Below are positions 53,142-62,160 of a DNA stretch of 64,000 nucleotides, piece after piece. Both the position numbers and the translations under genes were made by a program. Source of the DNA: an uncultured Bacilli bacterium (GTDB lineage: Bacteria > Bacillota_I > Bacilli_A > RF39 > UBA660). Under the pieces are notes generated by a model that had not been told where the DNA came from, ran no database searches, and was given only the letters and a program-made list of their open reading frames with translations. Location of the stretch: positions 1 through 64,000 of the forward strand of contig CANRPL010000001.1 in assembly GCA_947632495.1 (NCBI GenBank), written 5' to 3'. The stretch's first letter is position 1; every line of letters starts with the position of its first letter.

Positions 53142-53155
53142 AAAAGAAATTTTAA

Positions 53156-53200
53156 GAACAAGTATATCTAGCAAAAATATTACTTGTTTTTTTTTTTTTT
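53156..53200 (+). terminator. Terminator of the pncA-nadE operon
   Basis: AACAAGTA and TACTTGTT pair around a loop of about 13 nt, followed by a run of fourteen T. Confidence 0.75.
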
Positions 53201-53327
53201 GTGATATTATGGCATTGAATAGTAGAGAGGTATATGATTCTATTCATAGTTTAGATGTATAAATGAAACTATACTATATTTTTTAACCTAAAAAATAGTC
53301 CACATCATGGTTTATTTAATATTGTGT

Positions 53328-53341
53328 AATGTTTAAACATT
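53328..53341. promoter_or_regulatory. Palindrome before the surface-protein gene
   Basis: AATGTTTAAACATT, a perfect 14 bp palindrome, 30 nt before the start codon. Likely operator or promoter-associated site. The rest of 53201-53327 holds only AT-rich sequence with a weak inverted repeat (ACTATATTTTTTA/AAAAAATAGT). Confidence 0.4.
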
Positions 53342-53371
53342 TAGACAAATATGTAAAAGGAGTATGAAAAA

Positions 53372-56300
53372 ATGAAGAAGAAATATAAATCACTTGCCTT
53401 AGTTCTTTGTTTGTCATTTGTCATTTGTTCAATGTTAACACCATTCGCTATCAAGTATGCTAATATTCGCAAAGGTAATAAAAAGTTAAATGGTGATTAT
53501 GTAGCAGGTGAACTAGGTAATAATAACATAAGCTATATTGTAGATAATAATACGATGGATAGTTATAAAGACTATCTTATTAATGATAAGACAGGATCTA
53601 AAAATGCAGGGAAAATATGGTCAGATAAAACCGTTCTATCTTCGCCATCTTTAACTTTAGATGAGGAAACAGATGGTGTATCTGGTACTATTACAAACGA
53701 TAGCGATTTCTTACATGTTTATTCTGCTTTAGGTAGTAGTAAAAATTTAAAATATAGTGAAATAAAACCACTAGATGTAGTTATTTTACTTGATATTTCA
53801 ACATCTATGATGAAAGAAGATACTTATAGTGAAGAAAAAGGTAATTTAGATGAATCTCCAGCTTATATCGTTATTAAGGAAGCTAATAAAATGATCAGTA
53901 AGCTGATGCGAGATGATGGTGATATATTAATTCATGAAAATAATCGTGTAGGTATAATTGTATATGGTGGAGGAACTCAAGTAGTTTTACCACTTGATCA
54001 TTATCAAAAAAATAATGGTGAAGATTATTTAAAAATTGTAACTACTAAGGTAGATGCTAATGCCAAAAACTGGCCTATCGTTACTAGTAATGTTGTTAAT
54101 AGCAAAGGTGAGGTTTATACTAGCACCAGTGAACCAATGTATGCTGATTCAACATATTTACAAGGTGCTATTTATCAGGGTATGAATATGTTAGCAACTA
54201 CTGATGATACAACATATACTGATAAATGGTCAAAAATAGATAGAATTCCTATTTTAATTACCTTAACTGACGGAGCTACAAACACGAGTGGGGTATCTTC
54301 AGCTGATGAAACAGAAACAAAAATTGATTGGTGGAATCCAAATGGATGGTCTTCAAATCAAGACAAAGTAATTTTGCCAAGTAGATCAGACAAACCGGCC
54401 GTTTGGTCACATTATGTACCTGATCCTAACGGAAATCCTTTTTATACACCAATTAATTTTGATTCGAAGTCTGCTATATCACCAAGAACAGCCTCTGTAT
54501 TATTAACAGCAGGCTTTATGAAAAATAAGGTTGAACAGCATTATAATCAAAACAGAGTTGGAGAAGATGAAATCATACTTCAAGGTTATGGTATTGGCAT
54601 TAATGTTGATAATTTGACGAATAGTTTTGAAAAGTATCAATTAAATGGTACGATGAATCCTAAAGCCTTTGTTAAAAAGTATGCTGATGATGAAGATGTA
54701 AGTACTTATTATAAGGAACCTTATGATATTATTATGGACTATGTATCTGGTAATTCTCCAGAACAAGAAATTACAGGGGTTTGGAGTGGCAGCCCTTTAC
54801 ATGCCTCAATAAAGTTTGATCATCCAAGTGGAAAAGATGCTCAATACGATGTAAAATCAATTGATGATGTTTATTACGTAGATAAATATATGACGGGTAA
54901 TACTGAAGACATTAATAGTATTTTTGAACAAATATTAAAACAAATTACATTGGTACCATTAAAACCTATAGAGGGGACAAATGAAGTTGGTATTAAGGAT
55001 AATTTAACTTATATGGATCCGATAGGTGAATACATGGAAGTTAAAGATATTAAAAATGTGTCTTTATTGGGTAAATTATATAATGTTACAAAAGATAAGC
55101 TAAAGTATTATGTTGTAAATGCTGATAAGAGTATTTCTGAATACGACGTTAAACCTGACAAATATGACTATACAAGACAATATTATAAAATTGTTCCACA
55201 AGATGGCGATGTACAAAATAATTTATCTTATAAAACCGTTGAAGAAGATGGAACTATAAATTATAATGTAACATTTAAATTAAGTGAAATAACAATGTAT
55301 GTAGAGAAAGACAATGATGAAAAAGAAATATTATATGTTAATATTCCAAGAAATGCCTTACCACTACAAGTATCAGAAATTACTATTGATAGAAGAGAAA
55401 GAGTCATTTTATATGTTGACAATACAAAACAATATGATGCTTCAACCCCACTAAGAGTCTTTTATACAGTTGGTAGAAAAGAGGCAATTGGAAGTGGAGA
55501 CATTATCAATTTATCCCAATTATCAAAAGAATATATTGAAAAAAATACAAGTGTAGTGGATTCAAAAAAATATGTGTCTTTATATTCAAATTATTTTTCA
55601 AATAGAAAAAATAATAATGTTGTATATGGTGATGCAATTACAACTTTTTCTCCAAGCCCTGGAAATTCATATTATACCTCAGTTAATCCATTAATTCTAT
55701 ATGAACCTAATGAGGAGGATAATAATAAAGAAATAGATTTAGATAGTATCGCTTATAAAAAATTTATATCATCTCATAAGACTATCAACACTATAACAAA
55801 TGAAAATTCTAATAAATATTATTACATTATTATTGAATATTATAAGCCTAATAGTGAGCAGATATATCATGCAGCTCTTTTAAAACAGGGAAAAGAGTTT
55901 GGAACAGGTATTGGCGGAAAAAATATTAGCTTTGGCGAATATCTATGTTGGTATAGTCCATCAGCTAATATTTGGAAAAACTTTAGTACAACTAAACCAG
56001 AAGATACACATACGGATTGGGTTATAGCTACTAAACCAGGTGGTTTAATCGTTGGTAATATGCAAGATGAATTAGTCACTAAAGAAAATAATAATACTAA
56101 GACAGCTTCAGCATATATATTACCTACTATTAGTGAATCGACTACCGGATTTAATGATGGTAATAATATTGTTATAAATATGTACCAAGGTAATAATGGT
56201 AAATTACAAGTGTTAGAAAATGATTTAACAATAAAGAAATTTGTAAGTGGTGATTTAGGTAATGCTAGTACCGAGTGGACAATTAAAGTAACTTTAGTAG

Positions 56301-57058
56301 CGCCAAATAGTCAAACATTAAATACATCTTATCAAACTATTAAAGAAGATGGAACAAAAGGGATTTTATCTTTAACTAATAATGGCAATAAATATGAAGG
56401 AACAATCAAAATTAAAGATAAAGAAACTATAACGATAAAAGATTTACCTAATGGCGTCCAATATAAATTAGAAGAAGTAGAAGCTAATCAAGACGACTAT
56501 AAAACAACAACTAAAGGTAATTTAGAGGGTACATTAACGGGTGAAAATCCAACTATTGAATTTTATAATAAAAAATATTCTTATTATGATTTAACAATAG
56601 AAAAAGTAGTTAAAGGAGACACTAAAACAGATCAAAAATTTACTTTTGAAATTCGACTAGTTGAAAATCCTGATGTACTTTTAGAAGAAAACATTTACTA
56701 TAAGGGAACTAATATTGAAGATGGAGAAATCAAATTTAAACGTGATGATGATATTTTAATTGGAAGCTTTTCTTTGATGAGTAACCAAAAAATTACATTA
56801 TATTTACCATATGGAACAACATACGAAATTAAAGAAATTGAGGAAAATAAAAATGGTTATCAAACTTCTTATAAAAATGAGCAAGGAACTATAGATAGTG
56901 ATGTAGTAGTAACAGTGACTAATGAAAAAATCTCTAATCCATTTACCATAGATAATATCGTTAATTATCTTATTACTTTTGTAATAGGGTTAGTTTCTTT
57001 GATTTCAGTTTCATTTATATATAAGAAAAGAATATTTATGAAAAAGAGAACTAATTAG
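53372..57058 (+). CDS. Large VWA-domain pilin-like surface protein
   Basis: 1228 residues. Signal peptide (residues 1-30), then a von Willebrand A domain with MIDAS motif VILLDISTSMM (about 137) and LITLTDGATN (about 295), interrupted by a long insert. Beta-rich central regions follow. Two Cna-B/SpaA-like repeats (LTIKKFVSGDLG near 951 and LTIEKVVKGDTK near 1073) precede a final NPFTIDN sequence, a membrane helix (YLITFVIGLVSLISVSFIY) and basic residues, which is the layout of a sortase substrate. NPFTID deviates from LPXTG but fits the NPxTxD-type. It sits between nadE and prs, unrelated to NAD. Likely an adhesin or pilus tip. Confidence 0.85.
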   Translation: MKKKYKSLALVLCLSFVICSMLTPFAIKYANIRKGNKKLNGDYVAGELGNNNISYIVDNNTMDSYKDYLINDKTGSKNAGKIWSDKTVLSSPSLTLDEETDGVSGTITNDSDFLHVYSALGSSKNLKYSEIKPLDVVILLDISTSMMKEDTYSEEKGNLDESPAYIVIKEANKMISKLMRDDGDILIHENNRVGIIVYGGGTQVVLPLDHYQKNNGEDYLKIVTTKVDANAKNWPIVTSNVVNSKGEVYTSTSEPMYADSTYLQGAIYQGMNMLATTDDTTYTDKWSKIDRIPILITLTDGATNTSGVSSADETETKIDWWNPNGWSSNQDKVILPSRSDKPAVWSHYVPDPNGNPFYTPINFDSKSAISPRTASVLLTAGFMKNKVEQHYNQNRVGEDEIILQGYGIGINVDNLTNSFEKYQLNGTMNPKAFVKKYADDEDVSTYYKEPYDIIMDYVSGNSPEQEITGVWSGSPLHASIKFDHPSGKDAQYDVKSIDDVYYVDKYMTGNTEDINSIFEQILKQITLVPLKPIEGTNEVGIKDNLTYMDPIGEYMEVKDIKNVSLLGKLYNVTKDKLKYYVVNADKSISEYDVKPDKYDYTRQYYKIVPQDGDVQNNLSYKTVEEDGTINYNVTFKLSEITMYVEKDNDEKEILYVNIPRNALPLQVSEITIDRRERVILYVDNTKQYDASTPLRVFYTVGRKEAIGSGDIINLSQLSKEYIEKNTSVVDSKKYVSLYSNYFSNRKNNNVVYGDAITTFSPSPGNSYYTSVNPLILYEPNEEDNNKEIDLDSIAYKKFISSHKTINTITNENSNKYYYIIIEYYKPNSEQIYHAALLKQGKEFGTGIGGKNISFGEYLCWYSPSANIWKNFSTTKPEDTHTDWVIATKPGGLIVGNMQDELVTKENNNTKTASAYILPTISESTTGFNDGNNIVINMYQGNNGKLQVLENDLTIKKFVSGDLGNASTEWTIKVTLVAPNSQTLNTSYQTIKEDGTKGILSLTNNGNKYEGTIKIKDKETITIKDLPNGVQYKLEEVEANQDDYKTTTKGNLEGTLTGENPTIEFYNKKYSYYDLTIEKVVKGDTKTDQKFTFEIRLVENPDVLLEENIYYKGTNIEDGEIKFKRDDDILIGSFSLMSNQKITLYLPYGTTYEIKEIEENKNGYQTSYKNEQGTIDSDVVVTVTNEKISNPFTIDNIVNYLITFVIGLVSLISVSFIYKKRIFMKKRTN

Positions 57059-57072
57059 TTTTCTTTTTTTAT
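57044..57072 (+). terminator. Terminator overlapping the stop codon
   Basis: AAGAGAACTAA/TTAGTTTTCTT palindrome centred between 57054 and 57055, T run. The TAG stop (57056-57058) begins in the 3' arm. Confidence 0.75.
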
Positions 57073-57081
57073 AAAAAAATA

Positions 57082-57110
57082 TTGACAATTTATATGATAT
57101 TTAATATATT
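57082..57110 (+). promoter_or_regulatory. Promoter of prs
   Basis: TTGACA (57082-57087), 17 bp, TATATT (57105-57110). Same class as the pncA and nadD promoters, but the palindrome TGTTAnTAACA is replaced by TGTAAGTGTAAGAATAAC. Confidence 0.75.
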
Positions 57111-57150
57111 GTAAGTGTAAGAATAACGCATTAGAGTAAGGAGTGGAGTA

Positions 57151-58266
57151 ATGAAAAATAATTTACGTTTAATTGTTTTAGATAATTTTATGGAAGTAGG
57201 AAAGAAAGTCAATAAAGAATTGATGAGTTTAAGAAAGGAACGAAAAGGATATTTAGTTAATATTACGAATGTTCGTTTCTCGAATGGTGAAGGTAAAGTT
57301 AAAATTGAAGATACAGTAAGAGAGCAAGATATTTACATTCTTTGCGATGTTGGTAATTATAGTATTAACTATATGATGCATGGTGTTAAACATTATATGT
57401 CACCAGATGAACATTTCCAAGATGTCAAAAGAATTGTATCAGCCACGAATGGTCATAGTAGTAAGATAACTTTAATTATGCCTCTTTTATATCAGTCAAG
57501 GCAACATAAACGTAAAGGAAGGGAATCTTTAGATTGTGCGATTGCCCTTCAAGAGTTACAAAATTTGGGTGTTAAAGATATTGTTACTTTTGATGCCCAT
57601 GATCCTAGTATTAGTAATGCTATTCCTAACTTACCATTTGAAAATTTTTATCCTACCCATATTATTTTAGATGATCTTATTAAAGAAGAAAATATTAATG
57701 ATTTACTTGTCGTTAGTCCAGATATGGGAGCTATGGAGAGAAGTAGATATTATGCTGAAGTTTTAGGATGCGATGTTGGAGTCTTCTATAAACGACGTGA
57801 TTTAAGTAAAGTAGTAAATGGTAAAAATCCTATTGTAGATCACATCTATATGGGTAGTGAAGTAAAGAATAAAAATATTTTAATAGTTGATGATATGATT
57901 GCTTCTGGTGGTTCAATATTAGATGTCGCTAGTGAACTTAAAAAAAGAGGCGCTAAAAACATCTATTTAGTCGCGACTTTCGCACTCTTTACGGAAGGGT
58001 CAGAAGTATTTGATAAAGCTTATCACGATAATCTCTTTACTAAAATGTATTCTACTAATCTATCATATGTACCAGAAGAAATTAAAGAATGCCCTTGGTT
58101 TCATGAGGTAGATTGTTCTAATTTTATCGCTCATATTATTAATACCTTACACAATAAAGAATCTATTCAAAAACTAGAAAATGGTAAAAGAGAGATGTAT
58201 AAGAAAATTGAGCGAACGAAGAAAGGTAAAAATAATAAGAAGGTAAGAAAAATTAAAGCATCGTAG
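57151..58266 (+). CDS. prs: Ribose-phosphate pyrophosphokinase (PRPP synthetase)
   Basis: 371 residues; usual length is about 315. VVSPDMGAMERSRYYAEVLG near 187, and the PRPP-binding loop NILIVDDMIASGGSI near 244. Two extra stretches: the region after the N-terminal domain (KHYMSPDEHFQDVKRI) and a basic Lys-rich C-terminal extension (about 350-371). Makes PRPP for pncB and for nucleotide synthesis. RBS GGAGTGGAG. Confidence 0.88.
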   Translation: MKNNLRLIVLDNFMEVGKKVNKELMSLRKERKGYLVNITNVRFSNGEGKVKIEDTVREQDIYILCDVGNYSINYMMHGVKHYMSPDEHFQDVKRIVSATNGHSSKITLIMPLLYQSRQHKRKGRESLDCAIALQELQNLGVKDIVTFDAHDPSISNAIPNLPFENFYPTHIILDDLIKEENINDLLVVSPDMGAMERSRYYAEVLGCDVGVFYKRRDLSKVVNGKNPIVDHIYMGSEVKNKNILIVDDMIASGGSILDVASELKKRGAKNIYLVATFALFTEGSEVFDKAYHDNLFTKMYSTNLSYVPEEIKECPWFHEVDCSNFIAHIINTLHNKESIQKLENGKREMYKKIERTKKGKNNKKVRKIKAS

Positions 58267-58279
58267 GATGCTTTTTTAC
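58255..58279 (+). terminator. Terminator overlapping the stop codon
   Basis: AAAGCATC (58255-58262), loop GTAG, GATGCTTT (58267-58274), T run. The TAG stop (58264-58266) is in the loop. Confidence 0.8.
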
Positions 58280-58332
58280 TTCTTTAAATTATGATATAAT
58301 TTAAATAGTTAGAATAATGAAATGGTGATATA

Positions 58333-58587
58333 GTGAAGATAATTGGACGTGTAATTGATATTTTTATCCCTGATGAATATCAAAATAATGGTTTATTAGA
58401 CATTATGGATAGAACTAATATCGGTTTTAAAATAATGACAGATGATGGTATCGAAGAGATAGTGTTAAAACAAGATGAGATTAATACTAAAATAATGAAG
58501 GATGATATTGTTGTCATAATAAGACAAGAAATATCTGGTAAAGAATTTATCGATATTGAACCATTTGGTGGTGATTATGATGAATAG
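58333..58587 (+). CDS. Small unknown protein of the helicase cassette
   Basis: 84 residues starting with GTG after TGGTGATATA. The predicted pattern is short beta strands (KIIGRVIDIFI, IGFKIMTDD, DDIVVIIRQE) like a small barrel; no family recognised. Its last residues overlap the helicase gene by 8 bp, which suggests a stoichiometric partner. Confidence 0.7.
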   Translation: MKIIGRVIDIFIPDEYQNNGLLDIMDRTNIGFKIMTDDGIEEIVLKQDEINTKIMKDDIVVIIRQEISGKEFIDIEPFGGDYDE

Positions 58588-61183
58588 TGAATATGCGGTA
58601 AATTTATATAGACATAATATCAATAGCTATCAAACGATCAAAGAAACATTCACTAGTGGTGAAAAGGTAGTGGGTATTGTCCATGCCACAGGAACGGGTA
58701 AATCGTATAATGCTTTACAGTTAGCTTATGATAATAAAGATAAAAAGATACTATATGTCGTTCCATCTTCGGGCATTATTGAACACATCAAAAACCTTAT
58801 TGAAGAAAATCCTAATTTGAATTTAAATCGTGACTTTCCTAATTTATCATTTCGTACATATCAAAGTTTTGTAAATTTGAGCGCTGATGAAATTGCATCC
58901 ATTGCTTGTGATCTTTTGATATTAGATGAATTTCACCATATTGGTGCGCCAATATGGGGCGCTCGTATTCAGACGCTATTAGATACGCATCAAGATCTTC
59001 AAATTTTTGGTATGACAGCTTATACGGTAAGAGATCGTGGAACTATTTATGAAAGAGATATGGCCAATCCTGATACTGATGAGTTGTTCTCAAAGAAGAT
59101 TGTTAGTCGTTACGATTTATGTGATGCCATAATAGATGGTGTATTACCTAAACCTATTTATAAAAGCGCTTGTACCAATCTTTATGATATCGTTAACGTA
59201 TTAGAACAGAAGATGGAAGGCCTTAAATCATTAAGTGAATATCCAGAATATATTAAACTTTTAAATGATGTTAAAAAAAGGATTCATGAAGCTCCTAGTA
59301 TACCTAGTGTGTTAAGTAAAAATATTAAGCCTAATGGCAAGTATATTTATTTTTGCCCACCAGTTTCAGAAGCGGGAACTAATGATATTGAAACGATAAA
59401 AAAACAAGCCTATGAATGGTTTAAGGGCTTTGTTAAAGAGGAAGATATCGTCTTTTACACTTCTACTAGTGACATGGGAAAAGAAGGCGAACTTAATCGA
59501 GATGCCTTTTATAATGATATATCTTTAACTGGTGAAAAGGTTGATAATAAATTACGTATTATGTTTGCGATAAATCAGTATAATGAGGGTATTCATGCTC
59601 CTAATATTGATGGTGTTATCATGGGTAGAGGAACAACTTCAGATATCGTCTATTTTGAGCAATTAGGACGAGCTCTAGCGGTTCGAGGTAATACTAAAGA
59701 AATGATTACAAAATTAGAAGCTTATTCTTACACTGATTTAGTAGATATGTGTCACCGACGTGATATTAAAGTAACTGATGACCTTACTAAAGAAGAATTA
59801 ATCGAAAAATTAATCGCACCAGTCGTTATCGATTTAACTAACAATTTTAGTTTTATTAAAGAACTTGAAGATCGTTTAAAAGAACGCGTTAGAGAAGTTC
59901 AAAGAAGAGGTATAGGTACTCGGGATATTAAAATAAGTAATGCTTATTTTGATATTGAAGTTTTAGATATCGATTTATATGAAGAGTTAAAGTACCTTAA
60001 TGATAAATTAACTAGAACATGGGAAGATTGGTATCGGTATGCGAAAAAGTATTATGAACATCACCATAATTTAGAAATTCCGCATACTTTTAAAACTAAT
60101 GATGGTTACACTTATGCTGAAAATGGTGTCATTTCTTTAGGAACATGGATTTCTTATCAAAGACGAATAACGCCGCCTGATTCACCAAAGGGCCTTTTAC
60201 TTGGCCAAATTGGCATGCGCTTTACAAGGAAAACTTTACCATGGGGTGCATCATATGCGTATGCGAAAAAGTATTATGAACATCATCATAATTTAGATAT
60301 ACCATCTAAATTTCGTACTAATGATGGCTATACTTATGATGAAAAGGGAAGCGTAAATTTAGGTTACTGGGTTTATGAACAAAGAGAACATTATAAGAAT
60401 GATAATATGCCTGAACAACATATTGAAGCTCTCCAACAAATAGGCATGCGTTTTGGGCGAAAAAGACCTTCATGGGATTTTATGTATTCTTATGCTAAAA
60501 AGTATTATGAACATCACCATGATTTAGAAGTACCAGCTCGCTTTAAAACCAATGATGGCTATACTTACGATGAAAATGGTGAAATTGGTTTAGGAACATG
60601 GATATATAATCAGCGTAAAATGAATATTAGTGATACCGAACATGGTAAATTATTAGCGCAAATAGGGATGCGTTTTAATCGTAAAATGACTTCACTATCT
60701 TGGGAAGAGTGGTATGGCTATGCTAAAAAATATTATGAGCATTATCACAATTTAATGGTTCCTTTTCAGTTTAAAACTAATGATGGTTATACTAGAGATG
60801 ATAACGGCTCGATTGTTTTAGGTGGTTGGATAGCTAATCAAAGACGCCTACTTGATCCAAATAGTGAGCGTGGTGCCTTATTAAAACAAATTGGTATGGT
60901 TTGGAATGTTAAAAAGAATCGGGAAGAAGTTATGGAAATATGCCGCTTAAATGATATTGCTTATGATATTAATAAGCATCTTTTAGATAGTATTACAGTC
61001 CAAGAGTTAACTTCTAAAATAGCCTATTTAAAAGCTCATAATTTAGAACTTACCAATAATGATGGCGTGTTGCATGAAATTTTTGGCATGAGCAGTGTCG
61101 ATATGAAAGAAAAATATGGATTATCACTATCGGATATGATTAAAGAATATGGCGGATTAACCAAGGGGAAAATATGTTTTTAG
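58580..61183 (+). CDS. SF2 helicase with four helicase-associated repeats
   Basis: 867 residues. Superfamily 2 motifs: Walker A ATGTGKS at 36-42, DEFHH near 116 (DExH type), GMTAYT near 145, INQYNEGIHAPN near 335 and the arginine finger region YFEQLGRALAVRG near 360. After a SAP-like segment (YTDLVDMCHRRDIKV) come four similar units of about 75 residues (about 479, 554, 630 and 707) with the consensus YAKKYYEHHHNL..P..FKTNDGYTY....G...LG.WI..QR...LL.QIGMRF, i.e. the helicase-associated (HA) domain. DNA or RNA translocase of unknown role. Start at ATG 58580, 8 nt after GGTGG; an ATG one codon upstream is possible. Confidence 0.85.
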   Translation: MNSEYAVNLYRHNINSYQTIKETFTSGEKVVGIVHATGTGKSYNALQLAYDNKDKKILYVVPSSGIIEHIKNLIEENPNLNLNRDFPNLSFRTYQSFVNLSADEIASIACDLLILDEFHHIGAPIWGARIQTLLDTHQDLQIFGMTAYTVRDRGTIYERDMANPDTDELFSKKIVSRYDLCDAIIDGVLPKPIYKSACTNLYDIVNVLEQKMEGLKSLSEYPEYIKLLNDVKKRIHEAPSIPSVLSKNIKPNGKYIYFCPPVSEAGTNDIETIKKQAYEWFKGFVKEEDIVFYTSTSDMGKEGELNRDAFYNDISLTGEKVDNKLRIMFAINQYNEGIHAPNIDGVIMGRGTTSDIVYFEQLGRALAVRGNTKEMITKLEAYSYTDLVDMCHRRDIKVTDDLTKEELIEKLIAPVVIDLTNNFSFIKELEDRLKERVREVQRRGIGTRDIKISNAYFDIEVLDIDLYEELKYLNDKLTRTWEDWYRYAKKYYEHHHNLEIPHTFKTNDGYTYAENGVISLGTWISYQRRITPPDSPKGLLLGQIGMRFTRKTLPWGASYAYAKKYYEHHHNLDIPSKFRTNDGYTYDEKGSVNLGYWVYEQREHYKNDNMPEQHIEALQQIGMRFGRKRPSWDFMYSYAKKYYEHHHDLEVPARFKTNDGYTYDENGEIGLGTWIYNQRKMNISDTEHGKLLAQIGMRFNRKMTSLSWEEWYGYAKKYYEHYHNLMVPFQFKTNDGYTRDDNGSIVLGGWIANQRRLLDPNSERGALLKQIGMVWNVKKNREEVMEICRLNDIAYDINKHLLDSITVQELTSKIAYLKAHNLELTNNDGVLHEIFGMSSVDMKEKYGLSLSDMIKEYGGLTKGKICF
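60016..60920 (+). repeat. Four tandem helicase-associated domain units within the helicase gene
   Basis: Coding repeats at about 60016-60230, 60241-60450, 60470-60680 and 60700-60910. Each begins with the YAKKYYEH motif and ends QIGM; the four are clearly diverged from one another at the DNA level. Confidence 0.8.
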
Positions 61184-61485
61184 ATAAGTATTTAGATGAT
61201 GTATATTTAGATTTAATTTATGATAATTATGATGAAAAATATTTAGCTATGATCGATGAAGAAAATTTTAAGTTGATATATCAATTATTAAAGACTCATA
61301 ATTTTTACTTTATCGATGATATTATCGTCAAGTATTTAGAACTATTTACGCTAGACCAAGATGCGGTTAAAGAGGCTTTAAGTATCATCAAAAATAATCT
61401 TGGTGCGGATTATGTTCAACAAATTGGTAGTGATATGACTATTATCGATGATATTATCCATATCGCTTCACAATATAATTTTTAA
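61174..61485 (+). CDS. Small helical protein of the helicase cassette
   Basis: 103 residues, acidic and helical (DLIYDNYDEKYLAMIDEENF). Overlaps the helicase gene by 10 bp, so it is expressed with it. No family recognised. Ends in a terminator. Confidence 0.7.
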   Translation: MFLDKYLDDVYLDLIYDNYDEKYLAMIDEENFKLIYQLLKTHNFYFIDDIIVKYLELFTLDQDAVKEALSIIKNNLGADYVQQIGSDMTIIDDIIHIASQYNF

Positions 61486-61513
61486 GGAGATTATTAATGA
61501 TAATCTCTTTTTA
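61486..61513 (+). terminator. Terminator of the helicase cassette
   Basis: GAGATTAT (61487-61494), loop TAATG, ATAATCTC (61500-61507), then T-rich, 3 nt before the -35 box of nadD. Confidence 0.75.
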
Positions 61514-61515
61514 TA

Positions 61516-61544
61516 TTGACATTTATCTATCTTTTTAATATAAT
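61516..61544 (+). promoter_or_regulatory. Promoter of the nadD operon
   Basis: TTGACA (61516-61521), 17 bp, TATAAT (61539-61544). The bases around the -10 box (CTTTTTAATATAATGTTAAT) nearly repeat those of the pncA promoter. Confidence 0.85.
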
Positions 61545-61554
61545 GTTAATAACA
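61544..61554. promoter_or_regulatory. Candidate NrtR operator
   Basis: TGTTAATAACA, an 11 bp inverted repeat overlapping the end of the -10 box. See the matching site at 48276. Confidence 0.6.
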
Positions 61555-61575
61555 GGAGTTAGAAGAAGGTGTTGT

Positions 61576-62160
61576 ATGCGGATTGGTATTTTTGGTGGAT
61601 GCTTTAATCCACCTCATAAGATGCATGTTTCATTAGCGTTAGAACTTATTGGTAAGTATGTTGATCAAGTTATCTTTGTACCCGCTGGTGACCGATATCA
61701 AAAAAGGGGATTATTAGCTAATGAAAAACGTTTAGAGATGCTATCTTTAGCGCTAAAAAAATATCCTAATTTAAGTGTATCATCCTATGAGCTCAATACG
61801 GAGCTTACCTATACTTATCAAACACTAGATCATTTTCAAAAGGAGTATCCAAATGATGAAATATACTTTATTCTAGGAGCAGATAATTTAGATGAGTTTA
61901 CTACTTGGCGTAATTATGAATATATATTAAAGACATATAAAATGTTAGTCATTAAAAGAGGTAATTATGATTTAAATGAATTATGTCAAAGATATGACAA
62001 GTATTTATCTAATATTATTTTTACTGATGTAAAGCCTCATTTAATATCATCTACTTATATTCGTAATCATTTAAATGATCCAGATATTGGACAATACCTA
62101 GATTCTGATGTTTTAAATTATATTCAGCAAAATCATTTATATGAAGGGAGTATGAAATGA
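61576..62160 (+). CDS. nadD: Nicotinate-nucleotide adenylyltransferase
   Basis: 194 residues. GIFGGCFNPPHKMHV at residues 3-17 (the GXFXPPHXXH motif), FILGADNLDEFTTW near 102 and ISSTYIRN near 156 (ISSTXXR). Adds AMP to nicotinate mononucleotide. Start at the ATG after AAGGTG, since an upstream frame extension reaches into the promoter. First gene of nadD-pncC-nrtR-nadK; overlaps pncC by 4 bp. Confidence 0.94.
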   Translation: MRIGIFGGCFNPPHKMHVSLALELIGKYVDQVIFVPAGDRYQKRGLLANEKRLEMLSLALKKYPNLSVSSYELNTELTYTYQTLDHFQKEYPNDEIYFILGADNLDEFTTWRNYEYILKTYKMLVIKRGNYDLNELCQRYDKYLSNIIFTDVKPHLISSTYIRNHLNDPDIGQYLDSDVLNYIQQNHLYEGSMK

